DNA of 50,081 nt from Candidatus Thiodiazotropha sp. (ex Epidulcina cf. delphinae). GTDB taxonomy: Bacteria > Pseudomonadota > Gammaproteobacteria > Chromatiales > Chromatiaceae. The translations under genes and the position numbers were made by a program. Positions 25,977 to 34,559 of this stretch are shown piece after piece. The notes beneath the pieces are model-generated. The model worked only from the letters and a program-made list of their open reading frames with translations, made no database searches and was not told the origin of the DNA. The stretch is from assembly GCA_025656505.1 (NCBI GenBank), contig JAHXHR010000007.1, forward strand, positions 1 through 50,081, in the 5' to 3' direction. Each line of letters starts with the position of its first letter. The first letter of the stretch is position 1.

Positions 25977-26669
25977 CTATTTCGCTAACGGCGTTGTTAC
26001 AAGACCGATATACTCGATTTCGAAGATCAGCGTTTCGTTGGGACCGATTTTTTTTCCGGTTCCTCCCTCGCCATAGGCTAGCGTCGGGGGCATCACCACG
26101 CGCCACTTGGCGCCTGGTTTCATACGCGTAATGGCCTCCCTGAAACCTGGAACGACCCTATTCAGATTAAACTGAGCGGGTTTTTCCCGAGTGTGCGAAC
26201 TATCGAACACAGAGCCGTCGATAAGCGCGCCCTTGTAATGAACTTCCACCCTGTCTTCCTTTTGCGGGGAAGCGCCGTCTCCCGGCTCAAGCACCTCATA
26301 CTGTAATCCATTCTCAAGAGTGGTTACGCCATGCCGTTTAGCATTTTCCTCTCTAAATTCAGCGCCCCTGGTAAGGTTCTCCTTCGCTAGTTTGTTGCGT
26401 TCCGACTGCATATTTTCGTAATGATATTTCAAGGCGGCGCGCATTTTTTCCTGGCTTAGTTGGATTGGTTTATCACCGAGATAGTCTGCAATTGCTGCTG
26501 AGAAAGCATCGATATCCAATGCGCCGCTATCTTGCGCACGAAGCATTTGTCCAACCTGGATACCCATGGTGTAGCTGTACTGTTGCTTTGTCGTTGATAG
26601 ATCAACGGCAAAAGTACCGTGCGATAAAAAAAGAAATCCACTCAATACTAAAAACTTATAACGTCTCAT
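25977..26669 (-). CDS. FKBP-type peptidyl-prolyl isomerase, FkpA/Mip-like
   Basis: This 230-residue periplasmic protein has a signal peptide (MRRYKFLVLSGFLFLSHGTF, with AVD at the cut). The N-terminal helical dimerisation domain starts TKQQYSYTMGIQVGQMLRAQ and runs to about residue 115, with a long charged helix. The FKBP catalytic domain has VEVHYKGALIDGSVFDSS, then NRVVPGFREAITRMKPGAKW and RVVMPPTLAYGEGG, with the expected Tyr, Asp, Phe, Val, Trp and Tyr residues. It helps proline-limited folding of exported proteins. The length is typical of FkpA/Mip. ATG 26669 is the natural start. The 142 bases before the gene hold no clear promoter. Confidence 0.9.
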   Translation of the reverse strand: MRRYKFLVLSGFLFLSHGTFAVDLSTTKQQYSYTMGIQVGQMLRAQDSGALDIDAFSAAIADYLGDKPIQLSQEKMRAALKYHYENMQSERNKLAKENLTRGAEFREENAKRHGVTTLENGLQYEVLEPGDGASPQKEDRVEVHYKGALIDGSVFDSSHTREKPAQFNLNRVVPGFREAITRMKPGAKWRVVMPPTLAYGEGGTGKKIGPNETLIFEIEYIGLVTTPLAK

Positions 26670-26810
26670 AACGAAGAATCAACCTCCCAATTGGTTATTT
26701 GATACGGAGGATAAATGGAATCCGTGCTCTGCTAATTAACAAAAGATTGTTAGACTTACTGTTTCCGCAATTGGTTCACTGTGACGGGTTAGTAATTACC
26801 CACGCCCGCG

Positions 26811-27803
26811 CTATGTCGAATGCCCGGATTTTATCTGGTCATGGCTGTCAGATTCTTCCTGGTTGCTGCTGCAGGATGGCGCAATGGATTGCGATATGAT
26901 ATAGCTCGGCCTGTGTTTGACCTCCCAATAGATCTCAGCGATGTACTCTCCGATCAGGCCCAGGCCGAGCAGAGTCATACTACCCATCCCTAGAATGAGG
27001 AGAATTACGGTAGGAAATCCTTCCTCGGCAAATCCTTGCCATTTATACCAGAGTGTCTGTAGTGTAAATCCAATACTGAATAGTACACCGAGACCGCCAA
27101 GCCAGGTGAGAGACCTCAGTGGCAGTGACGAAAAGCTGATAATACTGGATCGGGCCAGATCCAATAATTTGCCAATGCTCCACCGGCTTCGACCGATTTG
27201 TCTTTGCGGAGGGTCGAACTCCATGGCGACTGCATGAAAGCCAAGCCAGGCGGTTAGACCGCGAAAATAACGGCCCACCTCAGGAAGTGCGATGTATTGA
27301 TCCACCACACGCCGATCGAGCAGCTTGAAGTCGCTGGAGTCACCGATATTCAACCCGCTGGACAGGTTGAACGTGCGATAGTAGAGTTTGGCGCTGAATC
27401 TGTGAAGTAGTGATTCATTCTGACGCCTGCGTTTTACCGCTTCTACAATCTCGACCTTGCCATTGTCCCAAATGGACAGCATCTGAGGAATCATGGATGG
27501 AGGGTGTTGTAGATCGGCATCCATTACAATAGCGGCATTACCCGATGCCTGGTGAAGGCCGGCCAGGATCGCTGCCTCTTTTCCAAAGTTTCTGCTGAGG
27601 CGCAAGCCATACACTCGAACAGCGTCACTGTCGGTGTGAGTCAGTGCTGTGATGGACTGCCAGGATTTATCCGTTGAACCATCATCGACCAATATGACTT
27701 CAAACTTTTGTTCACAATTGTTGAGGATTTCGGCCAGGGTTTGCCAGAGTTGAGCTAAACCAGGCTGTTCATTATAGATTGGAATGATCAATGAGATAAG
27801 CAT
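26811..27803 (-). CDS. GtrB/DPM1-like family 2 glycosyltransferase
   Basis: This 330-residue enzyme has an N-terminal GT-A domain starting MLISLIIPIYNEQPGLAQLW. The UDP-binding aspartates are VILVDDGSTD and the DXD-like motif is VMDADLQHPP. Two C-terminal membrane helices follow (LGGLGVLFSIGFTLQTLWY and FPTVILLILGMGSMTLLGLG). This is the layout of undecaprenyl-phosphate glucosyl/mannosyl transferases (GtrB, ArnC, DPM1). It would load a sugar onto a polyprenyl carrier at the inner face. The ATG at 27803 lies 13 bases after the gtrA stop. With gtrA and the large membrane protein at 28230 it forms a gtrABC-type set. Confidence 0.85.
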   Translation of the reverse strand: MLISLIIPIYNEQPGLAQLWQTLAEILNNCEQKFEVILVDDGSTDKSWQSITALTHTDSDAVRVYGLRLSRNFGKEAAILAGLHQASGNAAIVMDADLQHPPSMIPQMLSIWDNGKVEIVEAVKRRRQNESLLHRFSAKLYYRTFNLSSGLNIGDSSDFKLLDRRVVDQYIALPEVGRYFRGLTAWLGFHAVAMEFDPPQRQIGRSRWSIGKLLDLARSSIISFSSLPLRSLTWLGGLGVLFSIGFTLQTLWYKWQGFAEEGFPTVILLILGMGSMTLLGLGLIGEYIAEIYWEVKHRPSYIISQSIAPSCSSNQEESDSHDQIKSGHST

Positions 27804-27816
27804 GAATAACTCCGGC

Positions 27817-28233
27817 TTATGGGGAGAAGATGATCCGCCTCATCGTAAGAAAATTGATACAAATAATGATCGCTTCCGTGATCAGTTTTGACGGTATCGG
27901 TTGAATCATGAGTAAATCAACAAGGAGGATAAGACTGCCGATACTGATAGCATACGATAGTAACCAGAGTAACAGATACAGAAACGCCTGTTGGCGAAGT
28001 GCATGCCGGCTAAATTTAAAATCATTAAAAACGAATATCTTATGTCCCATAAAAGAGACCAGTGCCCCGGTGATCCTGGCTGCTGTCTGCGCCCAAACAA
28101 TGCCGATGATTGAATAGAATACTATAAAAATCACAAAATCAACCACCCATGCGCTTGCGCCAACCAAAAGATACCTTAAAAATTGGCGTGAGAGTATTTT
28201 AGTCCGTAGTGATCGTAGCGAGGAAAAATTCAT
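27817..28233 (-). CDS. gtrA: GtrA-family lipid-linked sugar flippase
   Basis: This 138-residue protein has four membrane helices (FLRYLLVGASAWVVDFVIFI, WAQTAARITGALVSFMGHKI, FLYLLLWLLSYAISIGSLIL, ITEAIIICINFLTMRRIIF). This is the GtrA/DPMS fold, including the FLRYLLVG start and the NF...R..IF end. Such proteins are thought to flip undecaprenyl-phosphate sugars. ATG 28233 overlaps the upstream stop (ATGA), showing translational coupling. An in-frame start at 28260 would add nine residues. Confidence 0.85.
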   Translation of the reverse strand: MNFSSLRSLRTKILSRQFLRYLLVGASAWVVDFVIFIVFYSIIGIVWAQTAARITGALVSFMGHKIFVFNDFKFSRHALRQQAFLYLLLWLLSYAISIGSLILLVDLLMIQPIPSKLITEAIIICINFLTMRRIIFSP

Positions 28234-29993
28234 TGGCTGGTGGTTAAAAATCCTTGGCACATAGATTGATTGTCGTCAGACAGCAGCTTTATCGGTGTTA
28301 AGGCTGATCTTATCAGCAGACACGATTGATTTGCGGCTAAGCCTGCTGACTCTTTATCCGGGTAAGTCAGCGATAATCGGAACTCAAAAGCGGACAAATG
28401 CGCCGGATCATCCACTAGGGAATTAGCTTTGATATCATAGCTGCCGGGTCTGGTAGGGGTGATCAAAATCAACTGCTGCTCGAGATCATCGCTTGGTTGA
28501 ACAGACCATCCATCGATATGCAGATCGCTTCCGTTAAGCAGTCTATGTTCAATTTTGCCGTCAGCGTATTCAAACAAGGGTGGGTAGGGCGGAGAAACCG
28601 GGACGATAAGAAGCTCCGGCGCTGTTGTTGATCTGAGTGAGGCGTCGGCGGTGGCAAGCTCGTTGCTGATATCCAGCATACAGTTACAGAAATCGTCATA
28701 CCGCCAGACCGAATGGCGTGTGGTATCGACTGATTTCAAGTTTTCCTGACGCACAATAATACCAATCCGTCCCGTAGGAATGCCGCGCCGTCTCGCCAGT
28801 GTATTTCTGGCTCCATTCAACACGGTATCCAGGTAATAGGCATCCTTGATCCCTGCCGAGTAGAAAATACGTTCGGATGGCGATGTCATGAAAAAGTTGT
28901 ATATTGTATCGAACCGGTCAAGCTTGGGTTGTATGCGCGCTTGTTCCTGCCAGGCATGGGCCGCAATGCCGGTAATGAAGAGTGTGCCGATAAGCAGTCT
29001 TATAGCGGTACTGAGGGATGCTAAGCCGGCTAAACTTGTAGCCAGCGTCATCGAAATAAGCCACCAGGGGAGAAGCAAATAGCGGTTTGGTTGAGTGATT
29101 CCCGGGAAGTTGGTCAATGGGACCAGTGGCAATGACACGGCAAGTAATCCGACGATAAGCAGTGGAATGTTGATCTTCTTGTTTTTTGCGGCATATCCCA
29201 GGAGAACAAGGAAAACCAGAGTGACCGTCAGACCCAGGTAATCATCACCGAAAAGCAGGGAGGGAATTGTGGAAAACGCCTGCAAGGATTTGATTATCGA
29301 AAAAGTCCGGTCACCCGAATCATACCCGCCGACGAACGAGCCAAGCACTATGAACCGCCAGAAAAGGTAACCGGCTGACCAAGCGACCAGTGGGAAAGCG
29401 TGATAGAGGCGGGTAGAAAGCCTGCCCCGCTGAAAGAACGGCAACACAAACGGTAGAGGGAAATAGATCTCCTTGCATGTGGTTGCGAGAAAATAGAAAA
29501 GGGTCGCGAGGGCGGTTAACCACCAATTTTGTCTGTCTACACTGTGTAAATAGGCATAGATAGCGAGAATGGAAAAAAACAGCCCGGCAAGATAGTGCCC
29601 AACCATGAGTTGTTGGGAGACGAATAGGGATGGCGCTCCAACTAGAAATGCTACAGCGCCGAGGAAAGCAAAAACGGGGGGTGCCCAAATCCGTAACAAA
29701 AGAAAGCCGGCGATTGCACAGCCCGCCAGGCTTGTTACATGTTGGAAGTAAAATCCCCTTGGCGAAAGCCCGAAAAGCCACAGATTGAGATCATAGACGA
29801 AGGGGTTGAACGGCGTCAGATTGTTGAGCGAGTAGCCGCGGGTTATTGCCGGGTTCAGGAAATAGTCCCGGGGCGAAAAGCGGCTTGCAAAGTCCAGAAG
29901 CCAGCCGTCATCGAATCTCCAATAACCGGACAGTGCGCCTTGGTGGATGAAAAAGGACAACGCCAGCAACCCGAGCAGATAAGCTGAGGTCAT
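28230..29993 (-). CDS. Large polytopic glycosyltransferase-like membrane protein (gtr operon)
   Basis: From the ATG at 29993 this is 587 residues. About ten membrane helices occupy the first 380 residues. An acidic first loop holds GYWRFDDGWLLDF, typical of GT-C and GtrC-like enzymes. A soluble C-terminal region of about 200 residues ends the protein. It would transfer a polyprenyl-linked sugar made by GtrB and flipped by GtrA to a surface glycan. A much longer in-frame reading upstream (to 30245) would add 84 residues that lack features of a membrane protein. It would also overlap the start of the divergent permease gene. The stop overlaps gtrA by four bases. Confidence 0.65.
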   Translation of the reverse strand: MTSAYLLGLLALSFFIHQGALSGYWRFDDGWLLDFASRFSPRDYFLNPAITRGYSLNNLTPFNPFVYDLNLWLFGLSPRGFYFQHVTSLAGCAIAGFLLLRIWAPPVFAFLGAVAFLVGAPSLFVSQQLMVGHYLAGLFFSILAIYAYLHSVDRQNWWLTALATLFYFLATTCKEIYFPLPFVLPFFQRGRLSTRLYHAFPLVAWSAGYLFWRFIVLGSFVGGYDSGDRTFSIIKSLQAFSTIPSLLFGDDYLGLTVTLVFLVLLGYAAKNKKINIPLLIVGLLAVSLPLVPLTNFPGITQPNRYLLLPWWLISMTLATSLAGLASLSTAIRLLIGTLFITGIAAHAWQEQARIQPKLDRFDTIYNFFMTSPSERIFYSAGIKDAYYLDTVLNGARNTLARRRGIPTGRIGIIVRQENLKSVDTTRHSVWRYDDFCNCMLDISNELATADASLRSTTAPELLIVPVSPPYPPLFEYADGKIEHRLLNGSDLHIDGWSVQPSDDLEQQLILITPTRPGSYDIKANSLVDDPAHLSAFEFRLSLTYPDKESAGLAANQSCLLIRSALTPIKLLSDDNQSMCQGFLTTSQ

Positions 29994-30172
29994 CGCATAG
30001 GGGCGGAATATCAGTATTGACCTGGGCAACTTTTTCTCGTGTCCGTGGCAGCGGCTCAAGCCGCGACAGCTCGTTAAATCAATGCCTTGTGACGGATAAG
30101 CCCGCTCCTGCTTCGTGGCAGACGTTACCACGAAAAATGCCTTCATGGCGACCGCCCGAGGGTTAAGGCATC

Positions 30173-31066
30173 TTGGATGCCGGCAGCCAACCAACCCAGG
30201 AGGGCTCTGCTCGGCATGGGGAATCAACTGATGTATTATACTCATCGATCCATTCGACGGGAATCAACAAGCGATTGTTCAAGCTCTATCTCGATCTCTA
30301 TCGTCATCGCCAAAGTCTTTTTTTAATGGTGCGGCGCGATACCTTGCTGAGAATCAAAGGCACCTTGCTGGGGCCGTTATGGCTACTGGCGCAGCCGTTG
30401 TTTCTGCTGCTGGTGTACAGTTTTGTCTTCTCGGGGATACTGAAGATCAGCTTCCGCCCGGATGGAGGCAGCGGTGACTTCGCACTCTATCTGTTTGCCG
30501 CCCTGGTGCCCTTCAGTGCGCTTCAGGACGGGTTACAGCGCGCCAGCAGCAGTCTGCTGGAGAATCGCGATCTATTGCTGAAGACGCAGATGCCGGCCAT
30601 GGTTTTTCCGGCGGTAGCGTCACTAGGAACGTTGGTCCAGGAGGTTATCGGTCTCTCGATACTGATTCTGACAGCCTGGTTCATGGGGTACGCCCCGGCC
30701 AGGACGCTGCTCTTGCTGCCGCTGATCGTCGGCCTGAGGTTGTTGCTGACGTTCGCCTTGGCCCCAATGGTGGCGGTCCTCTCGGTGTTCATCAAGGACG
30801 TGGGGCAGCTGTTGCCGATGCTGATGACCGCTCTTTTCTTTACCACCCCGATCATCTATCCGATGGAGATGATTCCAGCGGATTATCGCTTCATCATCGA
30901 AAGTAATCCGATCACTTGGCTGGTTCAAGCCTACCGATCGGTCATCCTGGAAAATGAGTGGCCTGTTGACGATCTGTTGGTTCTCGGTTTGGCCTGCCTG
31001 ATTCTACTGGCGATGACCGGTGCGATTTTCATGCGTCTGCAACATCGCGCAAAGGATTTTCTGTGA
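30173..31066 (+). CDS. wzm: ABC-2 polysaccharide exporter permease (Wzm/KpsM-like)
   Basis: This protein is up to 297 residues with six membrane helices. The hallmark VRRDTLLRIKGTLLGPLWLL precedes helix one, and IIYPMEMIPADYR, ESNPITWLVQAYRS lies near the end. This is the ABC2_membrane fold of O-antigen and capsule exporters. The start is uncertain. ATG 30173 leaves a 50-residue soluble N-terminus and overlaps the longest reading of the divergent gene; a TTG at about 30275 would give a more usual N-terminus. The stop overlaps the next gene by four bases. It forms the channel with Wzt for glycan export across the inner membrane. Confidence 0.88.
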   Translation: MDAGSQPTQEGSARHGESTDVLYSSIHSTGINKRLFKLYLDLYRHRQSLFLMVRRDTLLRIKGTLLGPLWLLAQPLFLLLVYSFVFSGILKISFRPDGGSGDFALYLFAALVPFSALQDGLQRASSSLLENRDLLLKTQMPAMVFPAVASLGTLVQEVIGLSILILTAWFMGYAPARTLLLLPLIVGLRLLLTFALAPMVAVLSVFIKDVGQLLPMLMTALFFTTPIIYPMEMIPADYRFIIESNPITWLVQAYRSVILENEWPVDDLLVLGLACLILLAMTGAIFMRLQHRAKDFL

Positions 31067-32262
31067 TCGCGATCGAGGCCAAACAACTGTCGAAACAGTA
31101 CCGGCAGTACGTCAGGCCGATGGATCTTTTCAAGGAGTGGCTGTTGAGGAGGCCCTTTCATACCGAAGTCAATGCCTTGGCGCCGATTGATCTGAATATA
31201 GAGAAAGGTGCGACATTCGGTGTTATCGGAGATAACGGGGCCGGTAAATCCACCTTGCTAAAGCTGCTTGCCGGTACCCTGCCGCCTTCAACAGGCACGC
31301 TGCAGATCGAGGGTCGAAAGTCTGCCATTCTCGAACTGGGTTCGGGGTTTCACCCGGAATTTTCAGGCCTGGAAAATATTCGTCTGGCCTGCTCCATGCT
31401 CGGACTCTCTTCAACGGAAACCAAGGAGCGCACCCCGGATATCATCGCCTTTTCCGAGCTTGGCGATGCGATCAACAGGCCGGTCAAGTCCTACTCGTCC
31501 GGTATGTTCGTGCGTCTGGCTTTTTCTGTGGTCACCTCAATCGAACCCGATGTGCTTATCGTGGATGAGGCCCTATCTGTCGGTGATGCCCTGTTCCAGA
31601 AAAAAAGCATGGACCGGATGATGCGGTTTCGTGATGAGCAGCGAACGCTGGTGTTTTGTTCCCACAATCTCTATCAGGTCAAGGAATTGTGTGAACAGGC
31701 CATCTGGCTTGATGGCGGCGTGCTCAAGGCGCAAGGCGATTCGGCGACGGTAGTCGATGACTATCAGGATTATGTTCGGGCCAGACAGAGCGCCAAACCG
31801 GACAATCAGAGGGTGTCGCCGGAGATGGAAGCTGTCAGTGATGTCTACCTACAGGAAGTTTCCTTGGAAGGTGGCATCGATAGCGCCGAAGGAATCCCGC
31901 TATTCCGCTTGGGAGATCCTTTTGCGGTCAGGGTTCGCGCGGAAATCGGATCGCAGCCCGCTGAGGATGTTCATATCGGACTGATACTGATTCGGAACGA
32001 CGGCCTGCAAGTCTACGGCGTGTCGACCTTGATCGACCAGTGCAATCTATCGCCCATTGAGGGAGCGACCTACGGGGTTCGCCTGGTATTCGATCCTCTC
32101 GCACTGATGTCCGGCGACTATGCCCTGGAGGCCTGGTTGCTGGATCGCAGTGGGCTGCATGTTTACGATTCACGCCCCATATGCTGCCGGTTCCGGGTGC
32201 GGCATGAGTCCAGCGAAGTGGGGTTGGTCAAAATGGCGCATCAGTGGGAGCCGGTTGTCTAG
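31063..32262 (+). CDS. wzt: ABC polysaccharide exporter ATPase with C-terminal glycan-binding domain (Wzt-like)
   Basis: This 399-residue protein has an N-terminal ABC domain: Walker [37 protein letters not shown], signature [15 protein letters not shown], Walker [13 protein letters not shown], and the switch His in [11 protein letters not shown]-terminal beta-rich domain (about 250-390) resembles the Wzt_C glycan-binding module, which in O8/O9a-type systems reads the capped chain end before export. Start is GTG 31063, overlapping the permease stop. Its presence implies export of a finished, undecaprenyl-linked chain rather than a Wzy-dependent route. Confidence 0.9.
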   Translation: MIAIEAKQLSKQYRQYVRPMDLFKEWLLRRPFHTEVNALAPIDLNIEKGATFGVIGDNGAGKSTLLKLLAGTLPPSTGTLQIEGRKSAILELGSGFHPEFSGLENIRLACSMLGLSSTETKERTPDIIAFSELGDAINRPVKSYSSGMFVRLAFSVVTSIEPDVLIVDEALSVGDALFQKKSMDRMMRFRDEQRTLVFCSHNLYQVKELCEQAIWLDGGVLKAQGDSATVVDDYQDYVRARQSAKPDNQRVSPEMEAVSDVYLQEVSLEGGIDSAEGIPLFRLGDPFAVRVRAEIGSQPAEDVHIGLILIRNDGLQVYGVSTLIDQCNLSPIEGATYGVRLVFDPLALMSGDYALEAWLLDRSGLHVYDSRPICCRFRVRHESSEVGLVKMAHQWEPVV

Positions 32263-32329
32263 CCCGGAAACATGTCTTAATGTACTCAATAAATTCAGTT
32301 CCGCCTGGTGAATGAGGCGGATTAGACTC

Positions 32330-33247
32330 ATGCAATCTCCATTCGAACACGGGGATCTCCAGCTTAAGTACAGGCTGCTTTTTCCTGCATTATCCCGCCT
32401 GCCTCGCCGTTTCTCCTATCGACTGGCGAGTCTATACGGTAGATGGGAGTACGCAAGGCACGAAGCGCTGGCCACGCAGATCGCCCATCAGATGCGCCGC
32501 GCACTGCCTGGCCATGCCGATGCGCAATATCGGCAATGGACGCGCTATTTCTACGGGTTGCAGCAAAGAGAGATCCTGGATACCTGGTACTATCCACGGT
32601 TGAGGACAGCCGAACAGGTAGGTCGATCGATCGAGGTGGAGAATTTCGACCAGGTGCTGGCTGTGAGGAGGGAGGGGCGGCCGCTGATATTCAGCGGCGC
32701 TCATCTGGGGCGTTTCTGGATGCTGGGTGTCGCCGTCGCGGCTTATGGCATAGCCACGGGTGCTTTGGCCAGGGATGATGAACAGGAAAACACCTGGGGG
32801 TTGCCAGCGCCGGAATTCAGCTACCGCAAGCTCAAGCTCTCCCGTCTGCGGCAATGTTACAGGGGGGATTTTCTGATGCCGGGCGCGGCGAATATGCGCC
32901 CCCTGCTTCAAGCCCTGCGGCAAAACCCGGTGGCGATCCTGCTTGATGTTCCCTATGGCAAGGGGAGTCCTGGTTTGGCGGGCGTCCCTTTTTTTGGCAG
33001 AGAGGCCTATTTCCCCGAGGGCACGATCAAAATCGCTAAAAAAACAGGGGCGGTGATTCAGCCCTTCTGCGTTGACGAACATCGTCAGGGATTGACCCTC
33101 AGGTTTTTGCCTGCGCACGAGACGGAAGGAAAGTCGAGCGAAGAACTGCTGGCTGTGCTGGTGCACGGCATTGAACGCCGGATTCGGCAAAACCCAGGGA
33201 AATGGTGGCAGTGGCAGGCGCTGCCGATGTTCTGGGGAGAGGTCTGA
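32330..33247 (+). CDS. LpxL/HtrB-like lysophospholipid acyltransferase family protein
   Basis: This protein of about 305 residues is read from ATG 32330; ATG 32312 adds six. The LPLAT fold shows the His motif IFSGAHLGRFWMLGVAVA in place of HxGxWE, a central PVAILLDVPYGKGSPGLAGV with the GVPFFGREAYF strand, and QNPGKWWQWQALPMFWGE at the end. This is the R.P.QW.W pattern of lipid A late acyltransferases. The Asp/Glu partner after His is not the usual one, so catalysis may differ. It may acylate lipid A or another membrane-linked glycan. It follows wzt by 67 bases in the same direction and probably shares its operon. Confidence 0.72.
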   Translation: MQSPFEHGDLQLKYRLLFPALSRLPRRFSYRLASLYGRWEYARHEALATQIAHQMRRALPGHADAQYRQWTRYFYGLQQREILDTWYYPRLRTAEQVGRSIEVENFDQVLAVRREGRPLIFSGAHLGRFWMLGVAVAAYGIATGALARDDEQENTWGLPAPEFSYRKLKLSRLRQCYRGDFLMPGAANMRPLLQALRQNPVAILLDVPYGKGSPGLAGVPFFGREAYFPEGTIKIAKKTGAVIQPFCVDEHRQGLTLRFLPAHETEGKSSEELLAVLVHGIERRIRQNPGKWWQWQALPMFWGEV

Positions 33248-33266
33248 GAGGTCGTGAGGGATTGAA

Positions 33267-33555
33267 CCCAAAAACCGCAGTTGACCGCTTCATTCTGATA
33301 CTGAACTATTGATAGGCAAACGATTGACTTCGATTTGCCTATTCACCGGTTGGGTGAATCAGGTTACGGGGTAAAGTGTGCGCTTGCTGGGGTGCGGGGC
33401 AAGGGTTGCTCCTGCACATCCCTGTGCTTGCGACACTTGTGCATCCCTGCACGGCGCGCAACAACGCGGAATCGTCATGCTATTCCAAGGCGTTGCAACG
33501 CAGCCATGCGCCGCCGCAAGCGTGCCATTCGCCCCGTCCAACTGCGGTTTTTAGG
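33267..33555 (-). mobile_element. Family A element, copy A4 (core inverted, 289 bp)
   Basis: The ends CCCAAAAACCGCAGTTGACC and the reverse complement of CCTAAAAACCGCAGTTGGAC are flanked by perfect repeats TTGAA (33262-33266 and 33556-33560). The long arm lies on the left as in A3, but the central segment (about 33372-33530) reads in the orientation of A1. The core is therefore inverted relative to the arms. About 50 extra bases (about 33404-33453) interrupt the core and contain GCACATCCCTGTGC and GTGCATCCCTGCAC, two hairpins with a TCCC loop. The rest of 33248-33629 shows nothing else. Confidence 0.85.
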
Positions 33556-33629
33556 TTGAAGCATACCCTGTGCTTTCGTAGAATCCGCATCCTTTAACAT
33601 GATTTCTAGGGCCTGTTGAGGTGATTTTT

Positions 33630-34052
33630 ATGCATCAGATGAAATGGTTGGTTGCCGCAATATTGGTGTCTCTGCTGATGACGGGGTGTGCCACGGGGCT
33701 TGTGGACGGGGCTCTCTCGGATCAGCAACGGGTCACCAAGCGGGCCCATGAGAGGTGGGGACTGTTGATCGAAGGGCGGTTGGAGTCGGCCTATGATTAC
33801 CTGGCAACGGGGTATCGCCAGGTAACGCCATTCCCCCACTATCTGAAGACGGTGAAAGGTGTGGGTTTGTGGAAATTCGCCCAGGTGGAGGAGGTGGCGT
33901 GCGAGGCCGATGCCTGCCGAGTCGAGGTGCGTATCAGAATGGAGATCCATCATCTGATGATGAAGAGCCCGGTCAGAACGGATAGTGTCGTGCGCGAGCA
34001 GTGGGTGAAGGGGCGGGACGGGGTTTGGGGCTATCTTCCCGCAGCTAAGTAG
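33630..34052 (+). CDS. Small lipoprotein of unknown function
   Basis: This 140-residue protein is read from ATG 33630 (GAGGTG seven bases upstream). The lipoprotein signal is MKWLVAAILVSLLMTGCATG with the lipobox LMTGC, so the mature Cys would be lipidated. The residue after Cys is Ala, which favours the outer membrane. The mature part has helical ERWGLLIEGRLESAYDYLAT and a beta part with Cys pairs (EEVACEADACRVEVRI). No family is assigned. It follows element A4 and may have lost its original upstream partner. Confidence 0.7.
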   Translation: MHQMKWLVAAILVSLLMTGCATGLVDGALSDQQRVTKRAHERWGLLIEGRLESAYDYLATGYRQVTPFPHYLKTVKGVGLWKFAQVEEVACEADACRVEVRIRMEIHHLMMKSPVRTDSVVREQWVKGRDGVWGYLPAAK

Positions 34053-34289
34053 CCATCGCCGGTTCGGTCTGTTGCATTTTTGATACATATTTATATATTT
34101 CCTTAATTTTCAGTAAGTTATAACATCAAGCTTTCTGGCTATCTATTATCTGGCATTAAAGCTGCTGTTTGCCTTGAAAATTAGGCATTATTTGCTGACG
34201 GATCTGGAGAGTGACCGGGTTGCTGATAAGGCTGTGGTTGAAAGTGTTTTATTTTATATTTCAGTAGGTTGTAGATATTTTTGGTAAAT

Positions 34290-34320
34290 TTGCAACATTT
34301 TTCCTTTTTTTTGCTACAAT
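34290..34320 (+). promoter_or_regulatory. Predicted sigma-70 promoter for the 599-residue secreted protein
   Basis: A -35-like TTGCAA (34290-34295) and a -10 TACAAT (34315-34320) with an extended TG at 34312-34313 are separated by 19 bases. The region around it is rich in A and T (34053-34340), unlike the flanking genes. A start near 34327 would leave a leader of about 230 bases. Confidence 0.55.
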
Positions 34321-34412
34321 AGCGCTTGTTAGTCTGAGTGTTTATGGTAGACTTCCTGGCGTGAGATTGGGGATTGCAGGATAACTTTGTGCTGAGACCT
34401 CCCTCACAAAAA

Positions 34413-34435
34413 GGAATGATCATTCCCTTGCAAGG
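34413..34435. promoter_or_regulatory. Tandem palindromes GGAATGATCATTCC and CCTTGCAAGG in the leader
   Basis: A 14-bp perfect palindrome (34413-34426) overlaps a 10-bp perfect palindrome. They lie midway through the predicted leader, downstream of the promoter. Such sites can bind dimeric regulators or, as RNA, form a hairpin. No known operator is recognised. Confidence 0.4.
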
Positions 34436-34559
34436 TTTTGGGTTTGGGTCGATAATCCATCCAAAGCGCCTGGACTCAAGGCTTTTAAGCTGGCCGCACA
34501 AATTAGGCTCAGTTAGTTTTTTAGTGTTAACACGCCAAAGATATATAGGAGACACAACT

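Noticed and set aside
28230-30245. The full 671-codon reading of the gtr-operon membrane protein
   Set aside because: The first 84 residues lack membrane or signal character and overlap the start of the divergent permease; a start at 29993 fits better, though it is not proven.
33404-33453. A CRISPR-like repeat pair in A4
   Set aside because: Only two short hairpins that differ in sequence, with no spacers or regular spacing.
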